Source: JBGTCD01 sp041749015
GTDB lineage: Bacteria; Bacteroidota; Bacteroidia; Cytophagales; Cyclobacteriaceae
NCBI GenBank assembly: GCA_041749015.1
Contig: JBGTCD010000084.1
Span: 1 to 64,000 of the forward strand
Length of the DNA stretch: 64,000 nt
Direction: 5' to 3'
Each line of letters begins with the position of its first letter. The stretch's first letter is position 1. Both the position numbers and the translations under genes were made by a program. Positions 26,218 to 35,656 of the stretch are shown in pieces. Under the pieces are notes generated by a model. That model was given only the letters and a program-made list of their open reading frames with translations. It was not told where the DNA came from and made no database searches.

Positions 26218-27033
26218 ATGTCTTCGGTGGTATTGTCAAAATGGAAATCAATCTTTCTCTTTATTTTAATTTTTTGTGTATCCTGTAATGCCGCGAGGGA
26301 AGATCAGCATGCTCAAGTAGATGAGCCTATTGTTGAAACAGCCACTGAAAATTTTGAAATGGATTCGGTGACCCTGGCTTATGTAATGGGAAATTTTGAA
26401 CCCGCCACGGATACGCTTTTTGTTAAAATTCCTTCGAAATATGCCAATCGGGAGGGCATGTATTTGAGGAAGGAAGCATATCAGGCATTTCTTAAAATGT
26501 TCGAGGCGGCATTAAAAGATGGGATCACGATCAGAATACATTCTGCTACCCGCAATTTTGAATATCAAAAAATGATTTGGGAAAATAAATGGACCGGTGA
26601 GACTATACTTTCTGATGGGACCAATCTGGCAACAGATATTAATGATCCCGTGGAAAAAGCTTTAAAGATTTTAGAATACAGCAGCATGCCGGGGACTTCC
26701 AGACATCACTGGGGGACTGAAATTGATATTAATTCCTTTAGCAATGATTGGTTCAGCCATGGGGAAGGATTGAAACTATATTCCTGGATGCTAAAAAATG
26801 CCCATACCTATGGTTTTTGCCAACCCTATACGCCCATTTCAGAGGCGCGGGCCTATGGCTATCAGGAGGAAAAATGGCATTGGTCCTACACCCCTATATC
26901 GGCCGGGTATACCCAATTTGCAAAAGAGAATATATCGGACGATATGATATCAGGCTTCAAAGGGGCAGAGACCGCTCCTGGTATCGGGGTAGTGGAGAAA
27001 TATATTTTGGGAATTAACAAACAATGCTATTAA
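26218..27033 (+). CDS. M15 family D-Ala-D-Ala carboxypeptidase-like lipoprotein
   Basis: A 271-residue zinc peptidase related to VanY/DacB. The signal ends in a lipobox (CVSC, Cys about residue 21), so it is envelope-anchored. Metal ligands are in MPGTSRHHWGTEIDIN (about 160-175; His and Asp) and EEKWHWSYTP (about 218-227; His). It probably trims peptidoglycan stem peptides. A TAATTTTA element at 26180-26187 is a near-consensus promoter. A small membrane protein gene follows 28 bases later. Confidence 0.88.
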   Translation: MSSVVLSKWKSIFLFILIFCVSCNAAREDQHAQVDEPIVETATENFEMDSVTLAYVMGNFEPATDTLFVKIPSKYANREGMYLRKEAYQAFLKMFEAALKDGITIRIHSATRNFEYQKMIWENKWTGETILSDGTNLATDINDPVEKALKILEYSSMPGTSRHHWGTEIDINSFSNDWFSHGEGLKLYSWMLKNAHTYGFCQPYTPISEARAYGYQEEKWHWSYTPISAGYTQFAKENISDDMISGFKGAETAPGIGVVEKYILGINKQCY

Positions 27034-27061
27034 CTAAAACATATCTTATACTTTCCTAACA

Positions 27062-27529
27062 ATGCAAAACCACCAATTGAAAAATAACCTTAAAGTAATG
27101 CAGATCATTCATGTGACCATGATGATGGCACCGATCGTATTTGCTCTGGTGATTTATTTTGTTATGACAGAAAGCCATCCAGAGACTGAAGTGGGTATGG
27201 AATTTCTCTCTTACCTACCGCCTGTTTTCCTATTAGTAGGCTTTTTGGCGGGGTCATTTTTATTTAAGACCACCATAAAAAATCTCCTTGCCAAAAGTCC
27301 GGATCTCAAAGGCAAGGTAAAGGGATTTATGACTGCCCACATCATCAGGGTAGTCATGCTGGAATTTGCCGGCATGTTTTCGGGGGTGATAGTGCTGGTC
27401 AATGGGAATCTGAACAACCTGACGGTGGTAGTTTTGGCCTCCGTGTTGCTCATGACTAAAATACCATCGGTAAGCCTTCTTGAGCGGGAAATTGGCCTTA
27501 CACCAGAGGAACAGGAGGCACTGCGCTAA
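27062..27529 (+). CDS. hypothetical membrane protein, about four transmembrane segments
   Basis: A 155-residue integral membrane protein with hydrophobic segments at about 14-35, 50-68, 92-115 and 119-136. The loop between the second and third is basic (KTTIKNLLAKSPDLKGKVKG). Homologues of this shape are common in Bacteroidota without a known role. It follows the M15 peptidase gene by 28 bases and may be cotranscribed. The 98 bases between it and lysS hold the lysS promoter. Confidence 0.75.
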   Translation: MQNHQLKNNLKVMQIIHVTMMMAPIVFALVIYFVMTESHPETEVGMEFLSYLPPVFLLVGFLAGSFLFKTTIKNLLAKSPDLKGKVKGFMTAHIIRVVMLEFAGMFSGVIVLVNGNLNNLTVVVLASVLLMTKIPSVSLLEREIGLTPEEQEALR

Positions 27530-27599
27530 TTACCAAACTTGGTGCCAGGTCTGAAATTATTAAAGGGTGCCCAGAATTCATATTCTCTTTTTTTTAAAC

Positions 27600-27607
27600 T
27601 AGTTTTG
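27600..27607 (+). promoter_or_regulatory. candidate promoter -7 element for lysS
   Basis: TAGTTTTG fits TAnnTTTG and is followed by GCAC, a common initiation context in this phylum. It lies 20 bases before the lysS ATG. A T-rich tract precedes it; no clear -33 box is seen. Confidence 0.55.
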
Positions 27608-27627
27608 CACCCTTAAAAAAGTACAAT

Positions 27628-29358
27628 ATGCTTAGCGAACAGGAAGTCATACGCAGGAAAAGCAAAGAAGAACTCGAAGCTCTGGGGATTGACCCGTACC
27701 CTTCGGCCTTATTCCCAGTCACTCACAATACTTCTGAAGTTAAGGCCATTTACAAGGAAAAGGGAGATCAGTCAGGCACTGTAACCCTGGCCGGCAGGCT
27801 CATGACCCGGCGGATTATGGGATCGGCCTCCTTTGCCGAAATACAAGACAGCATGGGCCGCATCCAGGTGTACTTCCGCAGGGATGACCTCTGCCCTGAA
27901 GATGATAAGACCCTTTACAACACGGTATTCAAAAAGCTTCTTGATATTGGTGATTTCATTGGTGTGACCGGGGAGGTATTTACTACCCAGACCGGAGAGC
28001 TTTCTGTGCATGTAAGAGATTTTACCCTCCTGAGCAAAGCATTAAAACCCCTGCCTATAGTAAAATCTATCAAAGAGGAGGACGGGCAGGAGAAGACTTA
28101 TGATGCCTTCACTGATCCAGAGCAGCGATACCGCCAACGGTACGTGGATTTGGTGGTAAATCCCAAAGTCAAAGAAGTTTTTATCAAGCGCACCCGCCTG
28201 GTCAATTCTATGCGGGAATATTTGAATGGCAGGGGCTACCTCGAGGTAGAAACCCCGGTGCTTCAACCCCTGTATGGCGGTGCTGCGGCAAGGCCATTCA
28301 AGACCCACCACAATACACTGGACATGACCCTGTATCTGCGGATTGCCAATGAGCTTTACCTAAAAAGGCTGATTGTAGGGGGTTTTGATGGGGTCTATGA
28401 GTTTGCTAAAGATTTCCGCAATGAGGGCATGTCAAGATTTCATAACCCGGAATTTACCCAGGTAGAGCTGTATGTAGCGTATAAGGACTATAACTGGATG
28501 ATGGATTTGGTAGAAGAAATGATCGAAAAAGTGGCTCTGGATCTCCATGGCACTACCAAGGTGCAGGTGGGTGAAAACACCATCGATTTCAAAAGGCCAT
28601 GGAAGCGGTACACCATGTTTGAAGCGATAGCGCATTTTACAGGGGTAGATATATCCTCTATGGATGAAATAGCCCTGAGAGCTACTGCCAAAGACCTCAA
28701 AGTATCCATAGATGAAACCATGGGTAAAGGAAAACTTATTGATGAAATCTTCGGTGAGTGCTGCGAAGCCCAACTGATTCAACCTACTTTCATCACTGAT
28801 TACCCGGTGGAGATGTCACCACTGGCAAAAAAGCATCGGGATAAGGAAGGACTTGTGGAGCGGTTTGAGGCCATTGCCAATGGCAAAGAAATTTGCAATG
28901 CTTTCTCCGAGTTGAACGATCCAATCGATCAACGGAAACGGTTTGAGGAGCAACTGGAGCTTGGCAAACGCGGCGATGAGGAGGCCATGACTCTGGATGA
29001 GGATTTTTTAAGAGCTCTGGAATATGGCATGCCCCCCACAGCCGGTTTGGGGGTAGGGATCGACAGACTCGCTATGATCATGACCAATCAGCCCTCCATT
29101 CAGGAGGTGATCTTTTTCCCTCAGATGAAAGCGGAATCCAAACCCAAAGTAGCCGGTAGGGAGGATTATCTTAAACTAGGTATTCGCGAAGAGCTTATTC
29201 CAATCATTTGGGAATTAGGCCTTGTGACCATCAAACAAATTCATGAAGCTAATCCTAATAAGCTTTTTAATGATGTCTGTGGCATGCGTAAAAAGATGAA
29301 GCTCAATGATGTAAAAAATCCCACCCCGGAAGAAGTAGCCGGATGGCTTTCATCCTGA
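27628..29358 (+). CDS. lysS: lysyl-tRNA synthetase (class II)
   Basis: A 576-residue class II synthetase that charges tRNA-Lys. The OB-fold anticodon-binding domain covers about 55-165 (VTLAGRLMTRRIMGSASFAE). The catalytic core contains VETPVLQPLYGGAAARPF, motif 2 EGMSRFHNPEFTQVELY and motif 3 GLGVGIDRLAMIMTN. A C-terminal extension of about 70 residues follows (residues 505-576; LGIREELIPIIWELG...), longer than in E. coli LysS and known from Bacteroidota homologues. The stop codon is 3 bases from that of the convergent lptD gene. Confidence 0.96.
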   Translation: MLSEQEVIRRKSKEELEALGIDPYPSALFPVTHNTSEVKAIYKEKGDQSGTVTLAGRLMTRRIMGSASFAEIQDSMGRIQVYFRRDDLCPEDDKTLYNTVFKKLLDIGDFIGVTGEVFTTQTGELSVHVRDFTLLSKALKPLPIVKSIKEEDGQEKTYDAFTDPEQRYRQRYVDLVVNPKVKEVFIKRTRLVNSMREYLNGRGYLEVETPVLQPLYGGAAARPFKTHHNTLDMTLYLRIANELYLKRLIVGGFDGVYEFAKDFRNEGMSRFHNPEFTQVELYVAYKDYNWMMDLVEEMIEKVALDLHGTTKVQVGENTIDFKRPWKRYTMFEAIAHFTGVDISSMDEIALRATAKDLKVSIDETMGKGKLIDEIFGECCEAQLIQPTFITDYPVEMSPLAKKHRDKEGLVERFEAIANGKEICNAFSELNDPIDQRKRFEEQLELGKRGDEEAMTLDEDFLRALEYGMPPTAGLGVGIDRLAMIMTNQPSIQEVIFFPQMKAESKPKVAGREDYLKLGIREELIPIIWELGLVTIKQIHEANPNKLFNDVCGMRKKMKLNDVKNPTPEEVAGWLSS

Positions 29359-29361
29359 AGC

Positions 29362-32058
29362 CTAAAAGGCTGTGTCGAAGAAGCTGCGGGTACGGTTGAG
29401 TTTTAAGTCCTGAAGCATGGCAGATTTTACCCTGATGGTAAAATTATAGCTGGTAAACCGACCGAAAGGAACCCAGTCAAAATTCATTTCCCAGCAATGC
29501 AAATCCCTGGAAATTCCCAGGTTGGATTGGGTAAATTGTTGATTCTGAATATCATATCCAGATCCAAACCGTACTTTCCATTTTTCAGAAAGGGAAAGAT
29601 CCCCGTTTAAGGTAAGGGCCTGGGTAATATTGGGCTCCCGGAATCCCTGTTGGGTATAGGAAAAATTGTATCCTACACTCAAGCTCCATGGAATGGTAAA
29701 ATCAACATAGGTATGTGGATTGGCCAGTAGGAAATCTTTTTCCGCATCTGTAAGATTAGATCGGATGATCCGGTTTCGAGTTTCATCCTCCCCATCCCTT
29801 GCTTTAGGGTTAAAATTACTCGAAAGTGCCAGGGAAATTCTCGACAAATTCCCCAGTCCATTGCCTGTGTTCCAGGCAAACTGATCCACCCGGCGCTGAT
29901 GGAACGTCTCTGTACCGGCAGCATTCACGCTGGTACTGTCAAGGATGTAGGTGTATGGGTCAATGGCACCATTAAAGTTGATGTTGACTTTTTTCTTAAA
30001 TACCGAAGTATTGGCCCTGAAGGTAATATTCCCCAGCTTAAATGAATCAGCCACGACATTATAACTGGTGCTGAATCCGAAGTTATTGAGGATGGGGACC
30101 TTTTCAGAGACAGTAGCACTGTCGGTCTCCTTCCTGACCTTCATCTCAAGGGTGTTATTAACCGAAAGACCAATATTGCCTTGCCTGCCGGGGGGTGGTG
30201 CGCCAAAGGCAAAACCCTGGAATTTAGATCGAAATTCCACATTGCCCGTATTGGGATTTTCTACCTGATCATAATAATCATATTTGGAGTCTGAAAAATC
30301 AGGCGAATAAGAAAATGAAAGTGAGGGATTAATGGCATGGCGTATCGCCTCTATTTTTCCTTTCCTGAAAAACTGGGTACCATAAATCCAGGTATTGAGT
30401 CCGGCACTGAATGAGTAGTCATAAACTCTGCGAAACCCGCTGGTGGTATCACTTACGGCCCTATTCGTTTCAGGGTCAAAGCGCCAGTTAAGTTGTTCAA
30501 AATACCACCGCTCCTGGTAATTGGCCGAGGTGGTCATGGTAAAATGCTTTAACACCCGCATGGAGGTTTGCAAGGGTATCTGATGCCTGAATCCCCGCCT
30601 GGCCTGGTCCAAAAATATGGGCATATTTTCAAAGCTGAAGGGGGCAATACTATCCATGGTAGCATCTCCAAAACGACCAATATTATTGGTAAGCCGCTGA
30701 GTACCATTCACGCTGTACCGGATGGTGATCTTTTCAATAGGTTCGATACTCGTTTTTCCGCGAAATGGGTAAAGGTTTTGCATATTCAGACTAAATTCAG
30801 GCAGGAGCAGGTCTACTTCCCGTGTTCTTACGTCCTGGTTAAACCTGCCATTAAGTGCCATATTGAATGGCGTTCCGGCAAAGGTTTTGGAATAGGAAAC
30901 CGTGGAGCTCAGCTTGGCATTGATCTGATCCTGAATATTGCCCATGACGTTATTTTGGTTAAAGCTGGAGGTTGCAGCATTCACCGTGGCAGAAAACCGG
31001 CTGTTGCCTTTTGACTCGGGTGAATGGGACCAGTTAATCCTAAAATCCTGGGATCTGGCATCATCTTCAATATTTTCCGATATTTTGAGACTGGTAAAAT
31101 TGAAGCTGAAGTTACCATTAAAAGCATACCGTTTTTTGTAATTGGTCATCAGGTTCAGCCCATAGCTACCCTTAGAATAAATATCACCCGTCACTGCGGT
31201 TTTGATATAATCATTAAAGTCAAAATAGTACCCTGCACCCCTCAGAAAAAATCCTCTGAGCCGCTCATCGCCATAAGAGGGGAATATGATCCCGGAGCTG
31301 CTTTCCTGTTTGGAGGGGAACAGGGCAAATGGAAAGCCAAGGGGAAGAGGCACATCATTCAACTCAAGGTTGAATGGTCCTGAGATGATTTTATCCTTAG
31401 GAATAGCTTTTGTTCGGGTAGATCTAATCCGGAAATGCGGATGCTCCAGATTACAGGTGGTATAGGTATTATCATAGCTGAACATTTCATCCTTTTCATT
31501 TTTATACACCCGTTGTCCATGCAGAAATCCATCCCCCTGGGTGGTCACCACCCTCGTGATCCGTGCCTTTTTAGTTTTGAAATTATAGATCATGTCCTTG
31601 GTTTCATATGTTTGCTCCCCTTCTTTGAATATGGGGTCCCCAATAGATCGCCCAAGGGAATCTTCCTTTCCATAGGCCTTTATGGTGCTGTTAGTGTAAT
31701 CAATTACAATTTCTTCAGCCTCCATTTTAATATTTCCGTAATCAATTTTAGCATCGCCATATAAATAGATGATTCGGCCGTTCATTTTAAAGTTGATGGA
31801 ATCCCGGGCACTATATTTGATAGTAGTCTCAATATCGCCTTTTGGCGGCTCTTGGGCAGCAGAATCCAGAGCTACGGTGTCAGCAGATGGCAGGTCTGTA
31901 GTATCGGGGGCAATGATTCTGGCATCTCCGGGTATGGTATCCAGAGGTGCAGGGGGCTTGAGCTCCTGGTCGGCACCCCTGAGCGGCCTTTCGGGTTCCT
32001 GAGCCAAAACCGAAATAACAAAAAATGATGTTAATAATATAAAAAATGCCTTTGTCAC
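29362..32058 (-). CDS. lptD: LPS assembly outer-membrane protein LptD-like
   Basis: An 898-residue outer-membrane protein that would insert LPS or lipooligosaccharide at the cell surface. The proposed start is GTG 32058, which gives a good signal peptide (TKAFFILLTSFFVISVLAQ). The open frame continues to 32241 but that part has no signal and would run through the divergent amidase start. Residues about 65-240 form the OstA-like N-domain (NGRIIYLYGDAKIDYGNIK); the rest is a long beta-barrel with alternating strands. LptD proteins of this type are known in Bacteroidota and are poorly conserved outside. It is divergent from the cell-wall amidase gene. Confidence 0.85.
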   Translation of the reverse strand: MTKAFFILLTSFFVISVLAQEPERPLRGADQELKPPAPLDTIPGDARIIAPDTTDLPSADTVALDSAAQEPPKGDIETTIKYSARDSINFKMNGRIIYLYGDAKIDYGNIKMEAEEIVIDYTNSTIKAYGKEDSLGRSIGDPIFKEGEQTYETKDMIYNFKTKKARITRVVTTQGDGFLHGQRVYKNEKDEMFSYDNTYTTCNLEHPHFRIRSTRTKAIPKDKIISGPFNLELNDVPLPLGFPFALFPSKQESSSGIIFPSYGDERLRGFFLRGAGYYFDFNDYIKTAVTGDIYSKGSYGLNLMTNYKKRYAFNGNFSFNFTSLKISENIEDDARSQDFRINWSHSPESKGNSRFSATVNAATSSFNQNNVMGNIQDQINAKLSSTVSYSKTFAGTPFNMALNGRFNQDVRTREVDLLLPEFSLNMQNLYPFRGKTSIEPIEKITIRYSVNGTQRLTNNIGRFGDATMDSIAPFSFENMPIFLDQARRGFRHQIPLQTSMRVLKHFTMTTSANYQERWYFEQLNWRFDPETNRAVSDTTSGFRRVYDYSFSAGLNTWIYGTQFFRKGKIEAIRHAINPSLSFSYSPDFSDSKYDYYDQVENPNTGNVEFRSKFQGFAFGAPPPGRQGNIGLSVNNTLEMKVRKETDSATVSEKVPILNNFGFSTSYNVVADSFKLGNITFRANTSVFKKKVNINFNGAIDPYTYILDSTSVNAAGTETFHQRRVDQFAWNTGNGLGNLSRISLALSSNFNPKARDGEDETRNRIIRSNLTDAEKDFLLANPHTYVDFTIPWSLSVGYNFSYTQQGFREPNITQALTLNGDLSLSEKWKVRFGSGYDIQNQQFTQSNLGISRDLHCWEMNFDWVPFGRFTSYNFTIRVKSAMLQDLKLNRTRSFFDTAF

Positions 32059-32122
32059 AACTTCATTTCCCCGCTCCAAATAATCTAACTCACTTTTCCG
32101 TTTTACAGAAAAATTTACAAAT

Positions 32123-32968
32123 TTGCGTAAAGTTATAGCAACAATAGAATTCAACCCTAAGATTGTGAGATTTATTGCAATACTGGCATTTTCCTTAGCA
32201 ATAACCTTGCTAACTTCTTTCACAACGGAACCTCCGGTCAAATATAAGCTGAAAAAAGTTGTGATTGATGCCGGTCATGGGGGTAAAGATCCGGGTACCA
32301 GTGGTAAATTTTCCAAAGAAAAGGACGTGGTGCTCAAGGTAGCACTCAAGGTAGGCGCATACATCAACGAGCACTACCCTGATGTGGAGGTGATTTATAC
32401 CAGAAAGGATGACCGATTTATCGAACTCGATGAGCGCGCCAAAATCGCCAATGACCATAAGGCAGATCTGTTTATTTCCATTCATGCCAATGCTATTTCA
32501 CGGTCGACTGTGTATGGTACTGAGACTTATGTCATGGGGGTCCATAAAACGGCCGGCAACCTGGCGGTAGCCCAGAGAGAAAACTCGGTAGTCCTTCTGG
32601 AAGAAAACTATGAAGAGCGGTATGAAGGCTTTGATCCGGGGGACCCCGAGTCAATGATCTTGTTTCAGTTGTATCAAAGTGCCTTTTTGGAGAGCAGCCT
32701 TTTAATCGCACAAAAAATTGAAGAGCAGTTTGGTACCAGGGCCGGCAGGTACAGTCGTGGAGTCAAGCAGGCAGGTTTTTTGGTTTTATGGAAAACCTCC
32801 ATGCCTAGTGTTTTAGTGGAAATTGGTTATCTTACCAATCCAAAGGAAGAAAAAGAGTTGAATGACCCTTCCGTTCAGGATTATATTGCCTCAGGGGTAT
32901 TCAGAGCTTTTAGAGAATATAAAAATGAAATAGAAGGACTTAGTTCTCAAACCTATAAATCGAACTGA
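32123..32968 (+). CDS. N-acetylmuramoyl-L-alanine amidase (Amidase_3)
   Basis: A zinc amidase that cuts the peptide from peptidoglycan glycan strands, used in daughter-cell separation. Motifs: KVVIDAGHGGKDPGTSG (metal His), DLFISIHANA and the catalytic Glu in VLVEIGYLTN. A hydrophobic signal lies at about 15-33. The start is uncertain: the frame opens with TTG at 32123, and a GTG at 32165 would give a shorter signal. A CAAATTTG promoter-like box at 32118-32125 favours the latter. The MCE gene follows 1 base later, so they form a unit. Confidence 0.9.
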   Translation: MRKVIATIEFNPKIVRFIAILAFSLAITLLTSFTTEPPVKYKLKKVVIDAGHGGKDPGTSGKFSKEKDVVLKVALKVGAYINEHYPDVEVIYTRKDDRFIELDERAKIANDHKADLFISIHANAISRSTVYGTETYVMGVHKTAGNLAVAQRENSVVLLEENYEERYEGFDPGDPESMILFQLYQSAFLESSLLIAQKIEEQFGTRAGRYSRGVKQAGFLVLWKTSMPSVLVEIGYLTNPKEEKELNDPSVQDYIASGVFRAFREYKNEIEGLSSQTYKSN

Positions 32969-32969
32969 A

Positions 32970-33944
32970 TTGAAAATTTCTAAAGAGTTTAAGGTAGGCC
33001 TGTTCATGGTAATTGCTATTGCCGCCTTGTACTTCGGCTTTAATTACTTAAAAGGCATCGATTTCCTCTCCAAATCCTCAAAATATTATGCGGTATATGA
33101 CAATGTAGGGGGCCTTACTGTATCCAATCCTGTAAGCATAAAAGGATTTGCTGTTGGCCGGGTGAGTAGGATTTTCTTTGCACCAGATGACCAGGATAAG
33201 GTCGTCGTGGAGATGGATATTGACCGGTCGGTCATGCTTGGCGATTCTACCGTTGCTCTTTTAAAAGGCGACTTTTTGGGTAATAAATCTATAGATCTTT
33301 TAGTCGGAGTAGTAGTGAGGGCCAAGGAGCCTGGAGACACGCTGCTCTCTGAACTGGATAAAGGACTAACCGATATATTGGCTGAGAGTGCACAGCCAGT
33401 GGCCAATAGCCTGGAGGTGACCATCAAAAAGATCAATGCTATCCTTGACAATCTATCCGGAAGCAGCGGAAAAGTAAATGACATGCTAACCAATTTTGAG
33501 CAGACCTCCCTGGACATTCAGATTTTGGTTAAAGAAACGAGAAATAATCTCAATGCGCTCACCGCCAGCTCCAGGAGCATGATGGCAACCATTTCCACCA
33601 CTTCTGATCGCATGGTGCCCTTTATGGATGATTATAGCTCACTAGCTGATTCGTTAAAAGCCCTTGAGATACAGGCTACATTTGATAAAGCCACCGAAAC
33701 CCTTGAAACACTTAATCAGGCTATTAAGAGCTTTCAGGGAAACCAGGGTACCCTTGGTAAACTCATGAATGAGGACTCTCTTTATGTCAACCTAAATGAG
33801 ACCCTGTTTCTATTGGATGAGCTCCTTTATAATTTCAATAATCATCCCAAGCAATTTTTAAGTCCCCTTGGCCGTAATTCCAAAAGAATTGAGCGGGAGC
33901 GTAGGAAAGAGGCTGAAAATGCACCAAAAAGGGAGGAAGAGTAA
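32970..33944 (+). CDS. MCE/MlaD family lipid-transport substrate-binding protein
   Basis: A 324-residue protein with one N-terminal membrane anchor (VGLFMVIAIAALYFGFNYL, about 8-26) and an MCE domain (about 37-115; YYAVYDNVGGLTVSNPVSIK, GFAVGRVSRI, LKGDFLGNKSIDLL). A helical C-terminal region follows (about 140-300) that would form the needle or tunnel of the hexamer. Such proteins carry phospholipids between the two membranes with an MlaE/MlaF transporter, not found in this window. The start is TTG directly after the amidase stop; MKISKEFKVGLF is the expected family beginning. Confidence 0.88.
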   Translation: MKISKEFKVGLFMVIAIAALYFGFNYLKGIDFLSKSSKYYAVYDNVGGLTVSNPVSIKGFAVGRVSRIFFAPDDQDKVVVEMDIDRSVMLGDSTVALLKGDFLGNKSIDLLVGVVVRAKEPGDTLLSELDKGLTDILAESAQPVANSLEVTIKKINAILDNLSGSSGKVNDMLTNFEQTSLDIQILVKETRNNLNALTASSRSMMATISTTSDRMVPFMDDYSSLADSLKALEIQATFDKATETLETLNQAIKSFQGNQGTLGKLMNEDSLYVNLNETLFLLDELLYNFNNHPKQFLSPLGRNSKRIERERRKEAENAPKREEE

Positions 33945-33970
33945 TAACCATTTTGAGGTTATCTTTTTTT
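33944..33970 (+). terminator. intrinsic terminator after the MCE gene
   Basis: ATAACC (33944-33949) and GGTTAT (33957-33962) form a 6-bp stem with a 7-base loop, followed by C and seven T. The stem is AT-rich and short, so termination may be partial. It begins at the last base of the stop codon. Confidence 0.6.
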
Positions 33971-34010
33971 TACGCATTTTTCTTTTTTCAAGAACATCCT
34001 AATCTCAGTA

Positions 34011-35642
34011 ATGGGCAAAGACCTCGAATTCAATAAAAATGAAGACCAGTTAAAGCAACTGGTATACCGGCTCCAGGAAAATCTGAAACGGGTCCATTTG
34101 GGTGGTGGTGAAAAAAAGGCTGAGGCCCTGCATGCTAAAGGCAAGCTTACTGCCAGGGAGCGGATCGACTATCTGCTTGACAAAGACAGCGAATTTCTTG
34201 AGGTAGGTGCTTTTGCCGGAGATGGTATGTATGAGGAGTATGGCGGATGCCCATCTGCCGGAGTAGTTACCGGTATCGGTTATATTCATGGTAGGCCCTG
34301 CATGGTAGTGGCCAATGATGCCACCGTAAAAGCTGGGGCCTGGTTTCCTATTACGGCCAAAAAAAATCTAAGAGCCCAGGAGATTGCCATGGAAAACCGT
34401 ATTCCGGTGATCTATCTGGTAGATAGTGCCGGGGTTTTCCTGCCCATGCAGGATGAGATTTTTCCTGATAAGGAGCATTTCGGACGGCAGTTCAGGAATA
34501 ATGCTAAAATGTCCTCCATGGGCATCATCCAGATTGCTGCCATTATGGGTAGTTGTGTAGCCGGGGGTGCGTACCTCCCTATCATGTCAGATGAAGCCTT
34601 AATCGTGGATAAAACGGGATCCATATTTTTGGCAGGCTCCTATCTGGTAAAAGCGGCGATAGGAGAAGAAATTGACAATGAAACTCTTGGCGGTGCTACC
34701 ACCCATTGTGAAATATCTGGGGTCACCGATAATAAGTTTGAAAATGACGAAGCCTGCCTGGACCATATCAGGTCCCTGATGGAAAAAGTAGGAGATTTTG
34801 AAAAAGCCGGATTCAACAGAGCAGCTCCAAAGCCGCCAAAAGCCAAACCAGAAGAGATCCTGGGCATGCTCCCTTCTGACAGGGCAAAACCCTATGATAC
34901 CGGCGATATCATCAAAAGGCTGGTGGATGATTCGACCTACGAAGAGTACAAGGCCCTTTACGGGAAAACCATCATCTGTGCTACAGCCAGAATTGATGGC
35001 TGGGCAGTGGGCATCATCGCTAATCAGCGTAAAATAGTAAAAACAAAAAAAGGGGCCATGCAGATGGGTGGGGTCATTTATTCCGACAGTGCAGACAAGG
35101 CGGCCCGGTTTATCATGAACTGCAACCAACGGAAAATCCCCTTGGTGTTCCTGCAGGATGTGAGTGGGTTTATGGTTGGCAGCGCAGCGGAACAAGGCGG
35201 TATTATAAAGGATGGTGCTAAAATGGTGAATGCCATGGCCAATTCTACAGTGCCTAAATTCACGATTATCATTGGCAACTCATACGGAGCGGGCAACTAT
35301 GCCATGTGCGGGAAGGCTTACGATCCCCGGCTTATTTATGCATGGCCCACTGCTCAGATAGCGGTGATGAGTGGGGCAGCAGCAGCGAAGACCCTTTTGC
35401 AGATCAAAGTGGCCTCCCTGAAATCTCAGGGCAAAACGATTAAACCTGAAGAGGAAGATCACCTGCTCAAAGAGATTACAGACCGATATAATGAGCAATT
35501 AAGTCCCTATTATGCTGCATCCAGGCTTTGGGTGGATGGCATTATCGATCCTTTGGAAACGCGGAAGGTGATCGCTATGGGCATTGAAGCAGCAAATTGT
35601 GCGCCTGTAGAAAAATTTAACGTTGGGGTGATTCAAACTTAA
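34011..35642 (+). CDS. acyl-CoA carboxylase beta subunit (methylcrotonyl-CoA type)
   Basis: A 543-residue carboxyltransferase that moves CO2 from biotin to an acyl-CoA. It has two crotonase-like halves: the acyl-CoA-binding N-half (GVVTGIGYIHGRPCMVVAND; GGAYLPIMSDEALIV) and the C-half (YSDSADKAARFI; FLQDVSGFMVGSAAEQGG; GNSYGAGNYAMCGKAYDPR). The segment GSIFLAGSYLVKAAIGEEI is closer to methylcrotonyl-CoA carboxylase than to the propionyl-CoA type, which points to leucine breakdown. A biotin-carrying alpha subunit is not encoded in this window, so the substrate remains uncertain. Confidence 0.85.
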   Translation: MGKDLEFNKNEDQLKQLVYRLQENLKRVHLGGGEKKAEALHAKGKLTARERIDYLLDKDSEFLEVGAFAGDGMYEEYGGCPSAGVVTGIGYIHGRPCMVVANDATVKAGAWFPITAKKNLRAQEIAMENRIPVIYLVDSAGVFLPMQDEIFPDKEHFGRQFRNNAKMSSMGIIQIAAIMGSCVAGGAYLPIMSDEALIVDKTGSIFLAGSYLVKAAIGEEIDNETLGGATTHCEISGVTDNKFENDEACLDHIRSLMEKVGDFEKAGFNRAAPKPPKAKPEEILGMLPSDRAKPYDTGDIIKRLVDDSTYEEYKALYGKTIICATARIDGWAVGIIANQRKIVKTKKGAMQMGGVIYSDSADKAARFIMNCNQRKIPLVFLQDVSGFMVGSAAEQGGIIKDGAKMVNAMANSTVPKFTIIIGNSYGAGNYAMCGKAYDPRLIYAWPTAQIAVMSGAAAAKTLLQIKVASLKSQGKTIKPEEEDHLLKEITDRYNEQLSPYYAASRLWVDGIIDPLETRKVIAMGIEAANCAPVEKFNVGVIQT

Positions 35643-35656
35643 ATGTAGTGTCAGAA

